NCBI GenBank assembly: GCA_035295745.1
Contig: DATGIL010000010.1
Coordinates: 1-44,339 of the forward strand
Origin: JAIQFL01 sp035295745
Lineage (GTDB): Bacteria; Acidobacteriota; Terriglobia; Bryobacterales; Bryobacteraceae
Direction: 5' to 3'
Length of the DNA stretch: 44,339 nucleotides
Under the pieces are notes generated by a model. The model was not told the origin of the DNA, ran no database searches, and was given only the letters and a program-made list of their open reading frames with translations. Below, piece by piece: positions 23,150 to 31,653 of the stretch. The position numbers and the translations under genes were made by a program. Numbering within the stretch: the stretch's first letter is position 1; every line of letters begins with the position of its first letter.

Positions 23150-25741
23150 ATGAGGCAGACTGGAATGGTGACTCGACTCCTGCCAGCGTCGTCAGCGGTC
23201 ATTCTCCTCTGCGCCGCTGCCTACGCCCAAACCATCGTCGATCCAGGCCGTATCGCTGAAATCCAGCGTTCTTTCGATTCTGCCGTCAAAGCTCAATCTT
23301 TCCGATGCCGTATCGATCCCGTCCGCCCTGCGATCGACTACGCGCTGCGTTTTCGGACCGGCTACCTCGTCGATTTCCCACTGCTTCAATTCACCGGATC
23401 CGGACACCGTTTGCACACCCTGCTTCGAGTCTTGCCGGATGGTCAGAAGCCGGTCTATCTGGAAACTACCGGCGAACTGCCCGCGGCTCCAGCGACCAGG
23501 ATGGATGCCGAGATGGCAGGCACTTTCGTGGTGGGCGAGGGTGTCTATGACGTGGAGGCGCTGGTTGAAGACGAGTCTCAACGTGTCTGCCGGAACCGCT
23601 GGCGGATTCAGGCCAAGCGCAACGGCAGCGAGCGCGAGTTAGCGCCATCCACAGCTCCTGGAGCCGTGGAAGAGCTAAACGTGACGAGTGCTGGCGCAGT
23701 CAAGGGAACGGGACGGATCACGATCCTGGTGCACGCTGCGCCGCTGTCCCAGCGCACGTCTACATTGCAGGATAGTGACGTCAGCGCCTTGGTGGGATCT
23801 TTGTTTTCGCTGCTGCGGCAGTTACCGGCGGAGTCGGTGCGAGTGGTGGTGTTCAATCTCTCACAACATTCCGCCCCTTTCCGGCAGGACGGCTTCACCA
23901 CAAAGGATCTCGACAAGGTGGTAGGCGCCATGACTGAGCTGGAATTGGCCAAGGTGGACTACCGCATCCTGCAACAAGGCCCTGCGGACTTGGTTGCGAA
24001 TCTGCTGCAGACCGAACTGCACGATCCGAAGCCGGCCGACGCAGTGATCTTGTTGGGGCCGCGCCTGCAACTCCGCGACGACATACCCATTCCCTCCGTT
24101 GAGAGAGCTTCCGCCTCCGTTCCGGCTCTTTTTTACCTTCAGTTCTGGACACAATTGCCGTTTCCTGGCGGACCGCTTGGGGCGCCTCCGCAATCCGCGG
24201 GTCGCAGAAATAGCGTATCTTCGAGTTCAGGGGGAGCGGCGACTTTCCCCTCAGGAACTTCGGACCCCCTCGAAAGGCTCATAGGACGTCTCAAGGGTAA
24301 AGTATTCGAAGTGAGAGCTCCTCACGAGCTGGCCGACAACATCCGCCATATGCAGACAGCGATGGGAAGGGCGCCCGGCACCAGTTTGCCGTCCGAGAGT
24401 AGCTCCGAGGCGCCACCAGCGCGCCGGCCAGCAGCCGTCGATCCGCAACCCGAAGAGGGGCCTCTCGACTTCTCCAAGCTCGACAAACTACCCAAGTCCG
24501 AACCCGACGTCGATCCGGTCGAACTTTTGATGCGCCTGCGGGACCGCGTGCTGGAGCATGCCGTGCAGCTTCCGAAACATACCTGTGTCGAGACCATCGA
24601 GCGCCAGCGGTTCGAACCGGCCGCCGGGCGGTCCGGCAAGTCGTGCGACAACATCCTGGCTTCCCGGCAACAGCAGACTTTCCAATCGCGTCTGCGACTC
24701 GACACGACCGACCGTCTGCGCCTGGACGTCGCCATCGCGCCTGAGCACGAGATCTTCTCCTGGGCAGGCGCGGCCAAATTCGACGAGCGCGAGATCGACG
24801 AGCTGATACCACACGGCGCAATCGGCACAGGGTCATTCGCGTCCTTCCTGCTCGCCACATTCGCGGACCGAAGCCCCCAGTTCATTTACGAGGGCGACCG
24901 CAATGACGGCGGACGCACCATGATGGAGTATTCCTTCAGCGTGGCCCGAGAGGACAGCCATTACCGCGTCAAGGCGGGCAGGGAATGGGTCATCACCGGG
25001 TACTCGGGCACCCTTTTGGTAGATATCAAAACCGCAGAGTTGGTCAGGCTGACCGTGCGCACGGAGGAACTGCCGTCGGAAACCAGCGAGTGCGAAACCG
25101 ATACCTCGCTGGATTACGGCACCATCCAACTGGGTAAAGGCGATTATCTGCTGCCCACCGTGGCGCGACAACGGTTCATCGGCCGGGATGGATCCGAGGA
25201 CGAAAACGTCACCACCTTCTCCGCCTGCCGCGCGTTCCAGGCGGAATCCACCTTGAGCTTTGCAGGAATGCCAGGAGCTCCCCTGCCCTCGTCCGTGACA
25301 CCACCCGCTCTGGACCTTCCGCAAGGACTGCCTGTGACCGTTGAAGTGAATTCGCCGATTGACGCCAGCCGCTCGGCCGCCGGAGACCACATCGAGGGCA
25401 GGTTGACCAAGGCCATCCGTGACGGGCAAAAGACCCTGGTGGCGGAGGGCGCGATGGTTCACGGCAGGCTGATGCGCGTCGAGACCCGCCATTCGATGCC
25501 GCCGGAGTATACAGCCGCTCTGCGGTGGGAGACGATCGAAATTGACGGAACGAACTCTCCTGTCCTGTTGCGGCCGGACCGTCGCTCCCCCAACCTCGGG
25601 GCGATCGGCCGGGGGCTGCGCCAGCGCGGGATGACCATTGAGTTGCCGCTTCCGGGAGAGGGCTCCTATGGCGTGTACCACTCGCGCACCGCAGTCTGGG
25701 AGGAACACCTCAAGACGGAATGGCTCACGTTTCGTCCCTGA
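23150..25741 (+). CDS. Large exported protein: VWA-like N-terminal module fused to an unnamed repeat-family module
   Basis: The 863-residue protein has a signal peptide (MVTRLLPASSAVILLCAAAYAQ) and AAGGA 11 bases before the ATG. The N-terminal ~330 residues look like a degenerate von Willebrand A-type domain (GRITILVHAAPLSQRTS, LRQLPAESVRVVVFN, DAVILLGPRLQLRDD). Typical MIDAS DxSxS residues are not obvious. A Ser/Pro-rich linker follows at ~350-460. The C-terminal ~390 residues are paralogous to the next gene. Shared blocks are the THCVETI-type start (KHTCVETIERQRFEP), DRLRLDVAIAPEHEIFSW, MMEYSFSVAREDSHYRVKAG and a terminal AAGDHIEGRLTKAIRDG segment resembling cell-envelope proteins that carry TrbI/VirB10-like barrels. 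Function unknown; export suggests an envelope role. Confidence 0.78.
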   Translation: MRQTGMVTRLLPASSAVILLCAAAYAQTIVDPGRIAEIQRSFDSAVKAQSFRCRIDPVRPAIDYALRFRTGYLVDFPLLQFTGSGHRLHTLLRVLPDGQKPVYLETTGELPAAPATRMDAEMAGTFVVGEGVYDVEALVEDESQRVCRNRWRIQAKRNGSERELAPSTAPGAVEELNVTSAGAVKGTGRITILVHAAPLSQRTSTLQDSDVSALVGSLFSLLRQLPAESVRVVVFNLSQHSAPFRQDGFTTKDLDKVVGAMTELELAKVDYRILQQGPADLVANLLQTELHDPKPADAVILLGPRLQLRDDIPIPSVERASASVPALFYLQFWTQLPFPGGPLGAPPQSAGRRNSVSSSSGGAATFPSGTSDPLERLIGRLKGKVFEVRAPHELADNIRHMQTAMGRAPGTSLPSESSSEAPPARRPAAVDPQPEEGPLDFSKLDKLPKSEPDVDPVELLMRLRDRVLEHAVQLPKHTCVETIERQRFEPAAGRSGKSCDNILASRQQQTFQSRLRLDTTDRLRLDVAIAPEHEIFSWAGAAKFDEREIDELIPHGAIGTGSFASFLLATFADRSPQFIYEGDRNDGGRTMMEYSFSVAREDSHYRVKAGREWVITGYSGTLLVDIKTAELVRLTVRTEELPSETSECETDTSLDYGTIQLGKGDYLLPTVARQRFIGRDGSEDENVTTFSACRAFQAESTLSFAGMPGAPLPSSVTPPALDLPQGLPVTVEVNSPIDASRSAAGDHIEGRLTKAIRDGQKTLVAEGAMVHGRLMRVETRHSMPPEYTAALRWETIEIDGTNSPVLLRPDRRSPNLGAIGRGLRQRGMTIELPLPGEGSYGVYHSRTAVWEEHLKTEWLTFRP

Positions 25742-25745
25742 GCCC

Positions 25746-27065
25746 ATGCGCTTCTCACTGATTCTCGTTGCGGCCTTACGCCTCGCGGTTGGGGCCGAGC
25801 AGGACGAGCGAGAGGTGCTCGCACGCGTGACTGCTAAAGTCCTGGAGAGCAACCGGCGCGTTCCCAACTACACCTGCGTCGAGACGATCACCCGGCAATT
25901 TTTTGCCCCCATCGCCACACAGCTTCCGCATGCCTGCCCGGCGATCCTGGAGATTCGCCGCCATCCCACGCCGGACTTCATCTTGCGCCGCGTGATGACC
26001 GATCGGCTTCGCCTCGACGTCGCGATGACTGCGCGAGGCGAGGTTTTCTCCTGGGCGGGCGCCAGCCGGTTCGACGACAACTTCGTGGATCGGATCGCCC
26101 ATAAAGGACCGATGGCTAGCGGCCTGTTCGGAGCGCTCCTGATCTGCATCTTTGAAACCGACGTCAAGGCCTTCACCTTTACCGGCAAGAAAACGGTGAA
26201 TGACCGGACGCTCTTCGAGTACTCCTTCCAGGTCGCCCAACCCGACAGCCATTACAAGGTAAGAATCCCGGACGGGTGGGCGTTCACGGCCTACGGCGGC
26301 ACGATTCGCGTGGATCCAAAAACCGCCAGTCTGGTAGAAATCGAGATGCAAGCCAACCAGTTGCCTGAGGGAGCTGGCGAATGCATGTCTTCCTTTCACT
26401 TCGAACTGAAACCAGCCACGATTGGCGAGGGCGAGTTTCTGCTGCCTGCCCGCGCCCACCAGGTTTTCATCGCCGCCACGGGCAACGAGTTCGACAATGA
26501 TACTCAGTTCGCGAATTGCCGGGAGTACCGCGGAGAGTCGGTAGCGATTTTCGATGGGGAGCCGGTTCCGGACCGCATCGCGAGGCCAGCTCCGGCCCTT
26601 CGCATTCCGTCATTTCCAAATGGATCGCGCTTTGCATTCGTGCTTTCCGCGCCGATCTCCAGCGATACGGCCGCAGCGGGCGACCCCTTTCACGGCCAGC
26701 TCATCGAGCCCCTCCGGGCCCCAGACCTCAAACACCTGGCGCCTGACGGCGCGAAGGTCGCCGGCCACCTCCTACGTGTGGAAATTCACCACATCCCGCC
26801 TGCCTTCGTGGTGGTTCTCAAGCCGGAGTGGATTGAGATCAAAGGTTCTAAAGTACCGATTATCGCGGTGCCGGACTGGACGCGGGTTACCGCGATGAAC
26901 GCCGGGAAGGACCGGAAGCGGCTGGCGTTCAACGTGCCGGATCCGGGAGAGGAGCGCGCGGGGCAGTTTCGGTTTCCCACGGAACACTCCGTGGTGCCAA
27001 AAGGTTTCCAGTCGTACTGGCGGATCGCCCCGCCGTATGAGGATCGCAAGCCGATCGGTCATTAG
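25746..27065 (+). CDS. Exported protein of the same unnamed family as the preceding gene
   Basis: The preferred ATG at 25746, four bases after the upstream stop, gives 439 residues with a short signal peptide (MRFSLILVAALRLAVGA). It parallels residues ~470-863 of the preceding protein along its whole length: NYTCVETITRQFF, DRLRLDVAMTARGEVFSWAG, LFEYSFQVAQPDSHYKV, YGGTIRVDPKTASLVEIE, EGEFLLPARAHQVF and AAAGDPFHGQLIEPLRAP. Cysteines shared near the start and at the GECMSS/SECETD position may pair in the periplasm. It lacks the VWA-like part. Tight spacing and missing Shine-Dalgarno suggest translational coupling. The function is unknown; the family appears to be an exported two-domain protein duplicated in tandem. 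Confidence 0.78.
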   Translation: MRFSLILVAALRLAVGAEQDEREVLARVTAKVLESNRRVPNYTCVETITRQFFAPIATQLPHACPAILEIRRHPTPDFILRRVMTDRLRLDVAMTARGEVFSWAGASRFDDNFVDRIAHKGPMASGLFGALLICIFETDVKAFTFTGKKTVNDRTLFEYSFQVAQPDSHYKVRIPDGWAFTAYGGTIRVDPKTASLVEIEMQANQLPEGAGECMSSFHFELKPATIGEGEFLLPARAHQVFIAATGNEFDNDTQFANCREYRGESVAIFDGEPVPDRIARPAPALRIPSFPNGSRFAFVLSAPISSDTAAAGDPFHGQLIEPLRAPDLKHLAPDGAKVAGHLLRVEIHHIPPAFVVVLKPEWIEIKGSKVPIIAVPDWTRVTAMNAGKDRKRLAFNVPDPGEERAGQFRFPTEHSVVPKGFQSYWRIAPPYEDRKPIGH

Positions 27066-27205
27066 ACCGGTACCGCAACCAGACTAATATCGAATCGGAC
27101 CCTTTCCTCCGGAGAACACCTGTATCCTTTTGTAGTCGGCTCGCGTCGAAATGGGTGGAACTCATTCCTGGTTTCGCAGTCAGCGATGCCAACCAACTAT
27201 TAAGG

Positions 27206-27235
27206 TTGCACCCCAGGTGCCAAACATTTTAAGAT
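27206..27235 (+). promoter_or_regulatory. Promoter candidate of the Rrf2-family gene
   Basis: TTGCAC at 27206-27211, an 18-bp spacer and TAAGAT at 27230-27235 make a fair sigma70-type promoter. Transcription would start near 27242, inside the palindrome at 27238-27255. Confidence 0.45.
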
Positions 27236-27237
27236 AA

Positions 27238-27255
27238 CGGAGTAGCTTTACTCCG
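27238..27255 (+). promoter_or_regulatory. Perfect palindrome at the predicted start site, candidate operator of the Rrf2 regulator
   Basis: CGGAGTA, a four-base spacer GCTT, then TACTCCG form a perfect 7+4+7 inverted repeat. It overlaps the predicted transcription start and ends 20 bp before the ATG. Rrf2-family repressors bind inverted repeats at promoters and are often autoregulated, so this is a natural operator candidate. As RNA it would also form a hairpin just before the ribosome-binding site. Confidence 0.5.
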
Positions 27256-27275
27256 AATTTCGCGGGGGAGTCCGA

Positions 27276-27752
27276 ATGATTTATTCTCGTTCAGCCGAGT
27301 ATGCGATCCGTGCTTTCGTGCATCTCGCCCAGGTGCCCGAAGGCAAATACGCCATGGTCAAGAACATTGCGGAGCAGGAGGACATTCCGGCCCATTTCTT
27401 GGCGAAGATTCTGCAACAGCTCGCTCGCAAGGGTCTGCTTCGTTCGAGCAAAGGCCCGACCGGTGGTTTCGCTCTGCGCGTGGAGCCCAGCGAAATTCGC
27501 CTGTTGGATATTGTCGAGGCTCTGGATGGGCTGGCGCCCTACCAGCAGTGCGCCAGTGGATTGTCGGAGTGCTCCGACGACATGCCGTGCTCCATGCACG
27601 ATAGCTGGATCGCCCTCCGTTCGCGTATCATGGATTATTTGGGGAAGAACACGATCGCAGACTTGGCTAAAGCGCTGGAGATGAAGAAAAAGGCTTTGGC
27701 AGTTACGAAGCAGCGCAAGCCCAGGCGCGCGGTTGCGGCCAAGCGAGCTTGA
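27276..27752 (+). CDS. Rrf2-family transcription regulator with three-cysteine Fe-S motif
   Basis: The 158-residue protein opens with the Rrf2 winged-helix (MIYSRSAEYAIRAFVHLA, recognition region AEQEDIPAHFLAKILQQLA, wing KGPTGGFALRVEPSEI). It has three cysteines at 92, 99 and 105 (QCASGLSECSDDMPC), spacing C-x6-C-x5-C. This resembles the [2Fe-2S] ligand set of IscR/NsrR-type sensors. A His follows two residues after the third Cys, as in IscR. The C-terminus is a Lys/Arg-rich tail. A palindrome sits at its predicted transcription start. The neighbour clpP follows after 42 bp with its own ribosome-binding site and may be cotranscribed. Candidate signals are iron-sulfur status or NO. Confidence 0.9.
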   Translation: MIYSRSAEYAIRAFVHLAQVPEGKYAMVKNIAEQEDIPAHFLAKILQQLARKGLLRSSKGPTGGFALRVEPSEIRLLDIVEALDGLAPYQQCASGLSECSDDMPCSMHDSWIALRSRIMDYLGKNTIADLAKALEMKKKALAVTKQRKPRRAVAAKRA

Positions 27753-27794
27753 ACCGGTTTGGCCGGTTGCAGACTCTAATAATCCGGAGGCACG

Positions 27795-28415
27795 ATGGGA
27801 CATTCGATGCTTGTCCCCATGGTGGTCGAACAGACCTCACGGGGAGAACGCGCGTACGACATATATTCCCGGCTGTTGAAAGAGAACATTATCTTCCTGG
27901 GGACTCCGATTGACGACACCGTCGCCAACCTGATCATCGCCCAACTGCTTTTCCTGGAAGCTGAAGACCCGGAAAAGGATATCTCCATTTACATCAACTC
28001 GCCCGGCGGTTCGATCACCGCAGGGTTGGCCATTCTGGACACGATGGCGTTTATCCGGCCGGACATCGTGACCATCTGCGTAGGACAGGCGGCTTCCATG
28101 GCGGCTGTACTGTTGGCAAAGGGCACCAAGGGCAAGCGGTTCAGCCTTCCCAATTCCCGGATCATGATCCATCAGCCGTCCATGCAGGGCTTGGCAGGTC
28201 AAGCCGCGGACATCGATATCTATGCCCGCGAAATCCTGCGCATGCGCGAGATTCTGAACGGCATGCTGGCACAGGCGACGGGCCAGTCCATCGAGCGCGT
28301 CTCGAAGGACGTCGATCGCGACTACATCATGGAGCCCGATGGGGCGGTGGCGTATGGCATGATCGATCGTGTGATCGCCAGCCGGGACTTGGCACCGGTA
28401 GCGTTAAAGGGCTAA
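27795..28415 (+). CDS. clpP: ATP-dependent Clp protease proteolytic subunit ClpP
   Basis: The 206-residue serine peptidase has all family landmarks: VPMVVEQTSRGERAYDIYSR at the start (propeptide processing would be near here), INSPGGSITAGLAI, the nucleophile Ser101 (GQAASMAAVLL), His126 (SRIMIHQPSM) and Asp176 (SKDVDRDYIM). It forms a tetradecameric barrel that degrades proteins fed by ClpX or ClpA/C. CCGGAGG precedes the ATG. The usual neighbours tig and clpX are absent. Instead it lies behind an Rrf2-type regulator, so expression may be tied to iron-sulfur or redox state; that link is inference from gene order. Length is normal for the family. Confidence 0.97.
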   Translation: MGHSMLVPMVVEQTSRGERAYDIYSRLLKENIIFLGTPIDDTVANLIIAQLLFLEAEDPEKDISIYINSPGGSITAGLAILDTMAFIRPDIVTICVGQAASMAAVLLAKGTKGKRFSLPNSRIMIHQPSMQGLAGQAADIDIYAREILRMREILNGMLAQATGQSIERVSKDVDRDYIMEPDGAVAYGMIDRVIASRDLAPVALKG

Positions 28416-28422
28416 GCTCGTA

Positions 28423-28442
28423 GGGCAGGTTTCGGCCTGTCC
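28423..28442 (+). repeat. Short hairpin immediately before the GH95 start codon
   Basis: GGGCAGG (28423-28429) and CCTGTCC (28436-28442) form a 7-bp stem with one G-U pair, ending three bases before the ATG at 28446. It lies just after the clpP stop. It could terminate clpP transcription, or hide the ribosome-binding region of the fucosidase gene. It resembles the GC-rich hairpin at 38057-38087. Confidence 0.55.
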
Positions 28443-28445
28443 GCC

Positions 28446-30809
28446 ATGAAAACAGCCGCCCGATTTGTAGTTTGCATCTGGGCCCTGGCTCACTTCGCCG
28501 GGGCCCAAACTCCCCTCACACTCTGGTATCGTCAACCCGCCCGCCTTTGGGTGGAAGCTCTGCCTGTTGGCAATGGCCGTTTGGGCGCGATGGTCTTCGG
28601 CGGTACCGCGCACGAACGCATTCAGTTCAACGAACAGACGGTCTGGAACGGCGAGCCCCACGACTACGCGCATCCCGGCGCCAATAAATCCCTGGGTAAA
28701 ATACGGCAACTCCTGGAGGCGGGCAAGCAGAAAGAGGCGGAAGACCTCGCGATGCAGGAGTTCATGAGCGTCCCGATCCGCCAGAAGGCCTACCAGGCAT
28801 TCGGCGACCTGCTGCTCGACTTCCCCCAAATCCAGGAGGCCGGGGTCCGCGAGTACCGGCGAGACCTGGATCTCGACACCGGCGTCGCGACCACGCGGTT
28901 CGTGTACCAGGGTGTCACCTATAAGCGCGAGGTATTTGCCAGTTATCCCGGTAAGGTGGTGGTGGTGCGGCTTTCCGCGAACAGACCGGGCAGCCTGGCG
29001 TTTGAAGTGTCGCTGAAAAGTGCTCATGCGGCAGCGTCGACGGTCCTTCTCCCCTCGGGCGCTCTTTCGATGTCGGGGCAGGTGGCGGACTCGGCCATCC
29101 GCTTCGAGGCTCGCCTGACCGTGGACGCCGGAAGCGCCACCCGCCAGACGCGAGGCAGCTCCATCCGCGTCAGCCATGCCGATGCCGCAACCCTGATCCT
29201 GTCAGGCGCCACCAATTTCCAGAACTATCAGGACGTGACGGCCGATCCCAAGGCTCGCAACGATGCCATTCTGGGCACGTTAGCAGGCCGCAAGTTCGAA
29301 TCACTGCTCGCCGGGCACACCGCCGACCATCAGCGCCTTTTTCGGCGGGTTTCTCTCGACCTGGGATCCTCTCCCGCCGCAAAGCTCCCCACCGACGAAC
29401 GGATCAAGGCCTTTGCCGCCGGAAACGATCCGTCCCTGGTCGCCCTGCTTTTTCAGTTCGGGCGCTACCTGATGATCGCGTCGAGCCGTCCAGGAGGCCA
29501 GCCCGCCAACCTGCAAGGCCTCTGGAACGAGTCTAACAACCCGCCCTGGGACAGTAAGTACACCGATAACATCAATACCGAGATGAATTACTGGCCGGCG
29601 GAAGATACTAACTTGTCCGAGTGCCAGTTACCACTGTTCGATGCCATGAAGGACCTGGCGGTCTCGGGCGCGATCACCGCCCGCGAGCATTACAACGCAC
29701 GGGGCTGGGTGCTGCATCACAACTTCGACCTGTGGCGGGGTACGGCGCCGATCAATGCGTCGAACCACGGGATCTGGCAGACCGGCGGCGCCTGGCTTTC
29801 GACGCACCTCTGGGAACATTTTCTCTTCACCCTCGACCGGCAATTCCTCAAGGACGTGGCTTATCCCCTGATGAAAGGCGCCTCGGAATTTTTTGTCGAC
29901 ACCCTGGTGAAGGATCCCAAGACCGGGTATCTGATCACAGGCCCAAGCAATTCACCCGAGCAGGGGGGCCTGGTGATGGGACCGACCATGGATCGCCAGA
30001 TCGTCCGCACCCTATTCGGCCAAACCGCCGCCGCCGCGCGAATTCTCGAGGTGGACGAGGCGTTTGCCGCCCAATTGACCGAGTTGCGGGGCAAGATCGC
30101 GCCCAATCAGATCGGGCAATACGGGCAACTCCAGGAGTGGATGGAGGACAAGGACGATCCCAAGAACCAGCATCGGCACCAGTCGCACCTCTGGGGAGTG
30201 TATCCGGGCTCGGAGATCACGCCCTACGGGACTCCTGATCTCTTCAAGGCGGCACGGCAGTCGCTGATTTTCCGGGGCGACGCCGCCACCGGCTGGTCGA
30301 TGGGCTGGAAGCTGAACCTCTGGGCGCGCTTTCTGGATGGCGATCATGCCTACAAGATTCTGCAAAACCTGGTGACACCAGCATCCGACAAAACTCCCAC
30401 CACGCCGAGCCGGGCCGGCCTGTTTCCGAACCTTTTCGATGCCCACCCACCCTTCCAGATCGATGGGAATTTCGGCGCGACTGCCGGGATTACCGAGATG
30501 CTGTTGCAGAGCGATGACCCCTACGGAACTCCGACGAGTAGTACCAGCGTGCAATCCGGCCGCGGCGCCGCCTTCGTACACTTGTTGCCTGCATTGCCTT
30601 CTGCTCTCCCCGCGGGTAGAGTGAGCGGGCTGCTGGCGCGGGGCGGTCTGGAAGTTTCGATCGCCTGGCAGAACGGCAAGTTGACCAAGGCAACGCTGGC
30701 CGGCAAACAGGCCACGTTGGTCAAGATCCGGTATGCAGGCAAGGAGACGGAGATCCAAATTCGGCCCGGAACTACCTACACTATCGGTCCGGACGGCAAG
30801 GTCCTATAA
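28446..30809 (+). CDS. Exported GH95-family alpha-L-fucosidase-like glycoside hydrolase
   Basis: The 787-residue product has a signal peptide (FVVCIWALAHFAGAQ) and the GH95 layout: N-terminal beta-domain (LPVGNGRLGAMVFGG, NEQTVWNGEPHDYAHPGA) and the (alpha/alpha)6 catalytic barrel. Family motifs are TDNINTEMNYWPAEDTNLSE, the putative acid Glu505 in GPSNSPEQGG, and Asp673 in PFQIDGNFGATAGITEML. These correspond to the catalytic Asn/Glu/Asp set of Bifidobacterium AfcA. Characterised members release terminal alpha-1,2-L-fucose by inversion; other GH95 members act on L-galactose. Length is near normal for the family. A second exported polysaccharide-like activity at the left edge and the TonB receptor fit a plant/fungal polymer degrader. 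Confidence 0.93.
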   Translation: MKTAARFVVCIWALAHFAGAQTPLTLWYRQPARLWVEALPVGNGRLGAMVFGGTAHERIQFNEQTVWNGEPHDYAHPGANKSLGKIRQLLEAGKQKEAEDLAMQEFMSVPIRQKAYQAFGDLLLDFPQIQEAGVREYRRDLDLDTGVATTRFVYQGVTYKREVFASYPGKVVVVRLSANRPGSLAFEVSLKSAHAAASTVLLPSGALSMSGQVADSAIRFEARLTVDAGSATRQTRGSSIRVSHADAATLILSGATNFQNYQDVTADPKARNDAILGTLAGRKFESLLAGHTADHQRLFRRVSLDLGSSPAAKLPTDERIKAFAAGNDPSLVALLFQFGRYLMIASSRPGGQPANLQGLWNESNNPPWDSKYTDNINTEMNYWPAEDTNLSECQLPLFDAMKDLAVSGAITAREHYNARGWVLHHNFDLWRGTAPINASNHGIWQTGGAWLSTHLWEHFLFTLDRQFLKDVAYPLMKGASEFFVDTLVKDPKTGYLITGPSNSPEQGGLVMGPTMDRQIVRTLFGQTAAAARILEVDEAFAAQLTELRGKIAPNQIGQYGQLQEWMEDKDDPKNQHRHQSHLWGVYPGSEITPYGTPDLFKAARQSLIFRGDAATGWSMGWKLNLWARFLDGDHAYKILQNLVTPASDKTPTTPSRAGLFPNLFDAHPPFQIDGNFGATAGITEMLLQSDDPYGTPTSSTSVQSGRGAAFVHLLPALPSALPAGRVSGLLARGGLEVSIAWQNGKLTKATLAGKQATLVKIRYAGKETEIQIRPGTTYTIGPDGKVL

Positions 30810-30836
30810 AACACGCTTCGTAGTAGGGCCCGCAGG

Positions 30837-30855
30837 GTCAGAGCCGTGCTCTGAC
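30837..30855 (+). terminator. Hairpin after the GH95 gene
   Basis: GTCAGAGC (30837-30844), a CGT loop and GCTCTGAC (30848-30855) form a perfect 8-bp stem 27 bp after the fucosidase stop. No strong U-tract follows (CACCTTTCG), so termination would be weak. It may also be a short dispersed palindrome. Confidence 0.5.
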
Positions 30856-30924
30856 ACCTTTCGCTTGTGTTTCTCCACCATGTTTTCATATCATTAACAG
30901 ACCCTTGTGGGGGTGAACAGCGCT

Positions 30925-31539
30925 ATGAGGTTTCGCACGGTACCGCGACTCGCGGTACTTCTGGTATTGGCCTCTTTGATATACGCGGAGCAGGATCCGC
31001 AATCGCCGCGATTGAACATCGTGATTGTGGAAGGCGACGGCGCCATCAACAACATCAAGCAGCGCACCACCCGGGAGACGATTATCGAAGTGCAGGACGA
31101 GAATCACAGGCCAGTAGCGGGAGCGGCGGTGGTATTCCTGCTTCCCAATGACGGGCCTGGAGGAGCTTTTGCGGGCGGCGCGAAGAGCGCTACCATCACC
31201 ACCGATAGCGCAGGCCGGGCCGCTATGCCCCGCCTGCAAGCCAACCAAACTACAGGAAACTACCAGATTCGGGTGAATGCGTCCTCGGGCGGGCGGCAGG
31301 CATCCGTCACAATTTCGCAATCCAACGTAGCGGGAGCGGCGGCGGCGGGTTCGGCAGCCGGCGCGGGGATTTCCGCCAAAACGATCGGCATCATTGTCGC
31401 GGTAGCAGCGGCCGGAGCAGTTGGAGCCGCCGTCGGGCTCACGAGGAACTCGAAATCCGCGACGGTCACCCCAACGGCCGCCGTGCCCACCGGTTCCATT
31501 TCGCTGGGCAGCGGTGCGTCGCTCGGACCACCACAGTAA
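30925..31539 (+). CDS. Big-1-like Ig domain protein with signal peptide and C-terminal membrane segment (copy A)
   Basis: The ATG at 30925, behind GGGGGTG, gives 204 residues. They are a signal peptide (RLAVLLVLASLIYA), a single Big-1/invasin-like immunoglobulin domain (VQDENHRPVAGAAVVFLLP, then GAFAGGAKSATITTDSAGR), a short linker, a hydrophobic stretch of ~25 residues (ISAKTIGIIVAVAAAGAVG) and a basic, Ser/Thr-rich tail ending LGPPQ. The order suggests an envelope protein anchored by its C-terminal helix with the Ig domain outside the cytoplasm. It is a tandem duplicate of the next gene, and the block from VIVEGDGAINNIKQRT to VQDEN is almost unchanged. The partner and ligand are unknown. 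It starts a four-gene same-strand cluster. Confidence 0.8.
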   Translation: MRFRTVPRLAVLLVLASLIYAEQDPQSPRLNIVIVEGDGAINNIKQRTTRETIIEVQDENHRPVAGAAVVFLLPNDGPGGAFAGGAKSATITTDSAGRAAMPRLQANQTTGNYQIRVNASSGGRQASVTISQSNVAGAAAAGSAAGAGISAKTIGIIVAVAAAGAVGAAVGLTRNSKSATVTPTAAVPTGSISLGSGASLGPPQ

Positions 31540-31653
31540 CATTGCACGGAACGTCGCGGTTCGCCGGCCAATGGCGGTGTCGTGGCGTGAAACGATTACC
31601 AGCATTGGCTCACGATGTTTTTTGGTTTGACTCATTTTGGGGGGAATAGCCTG

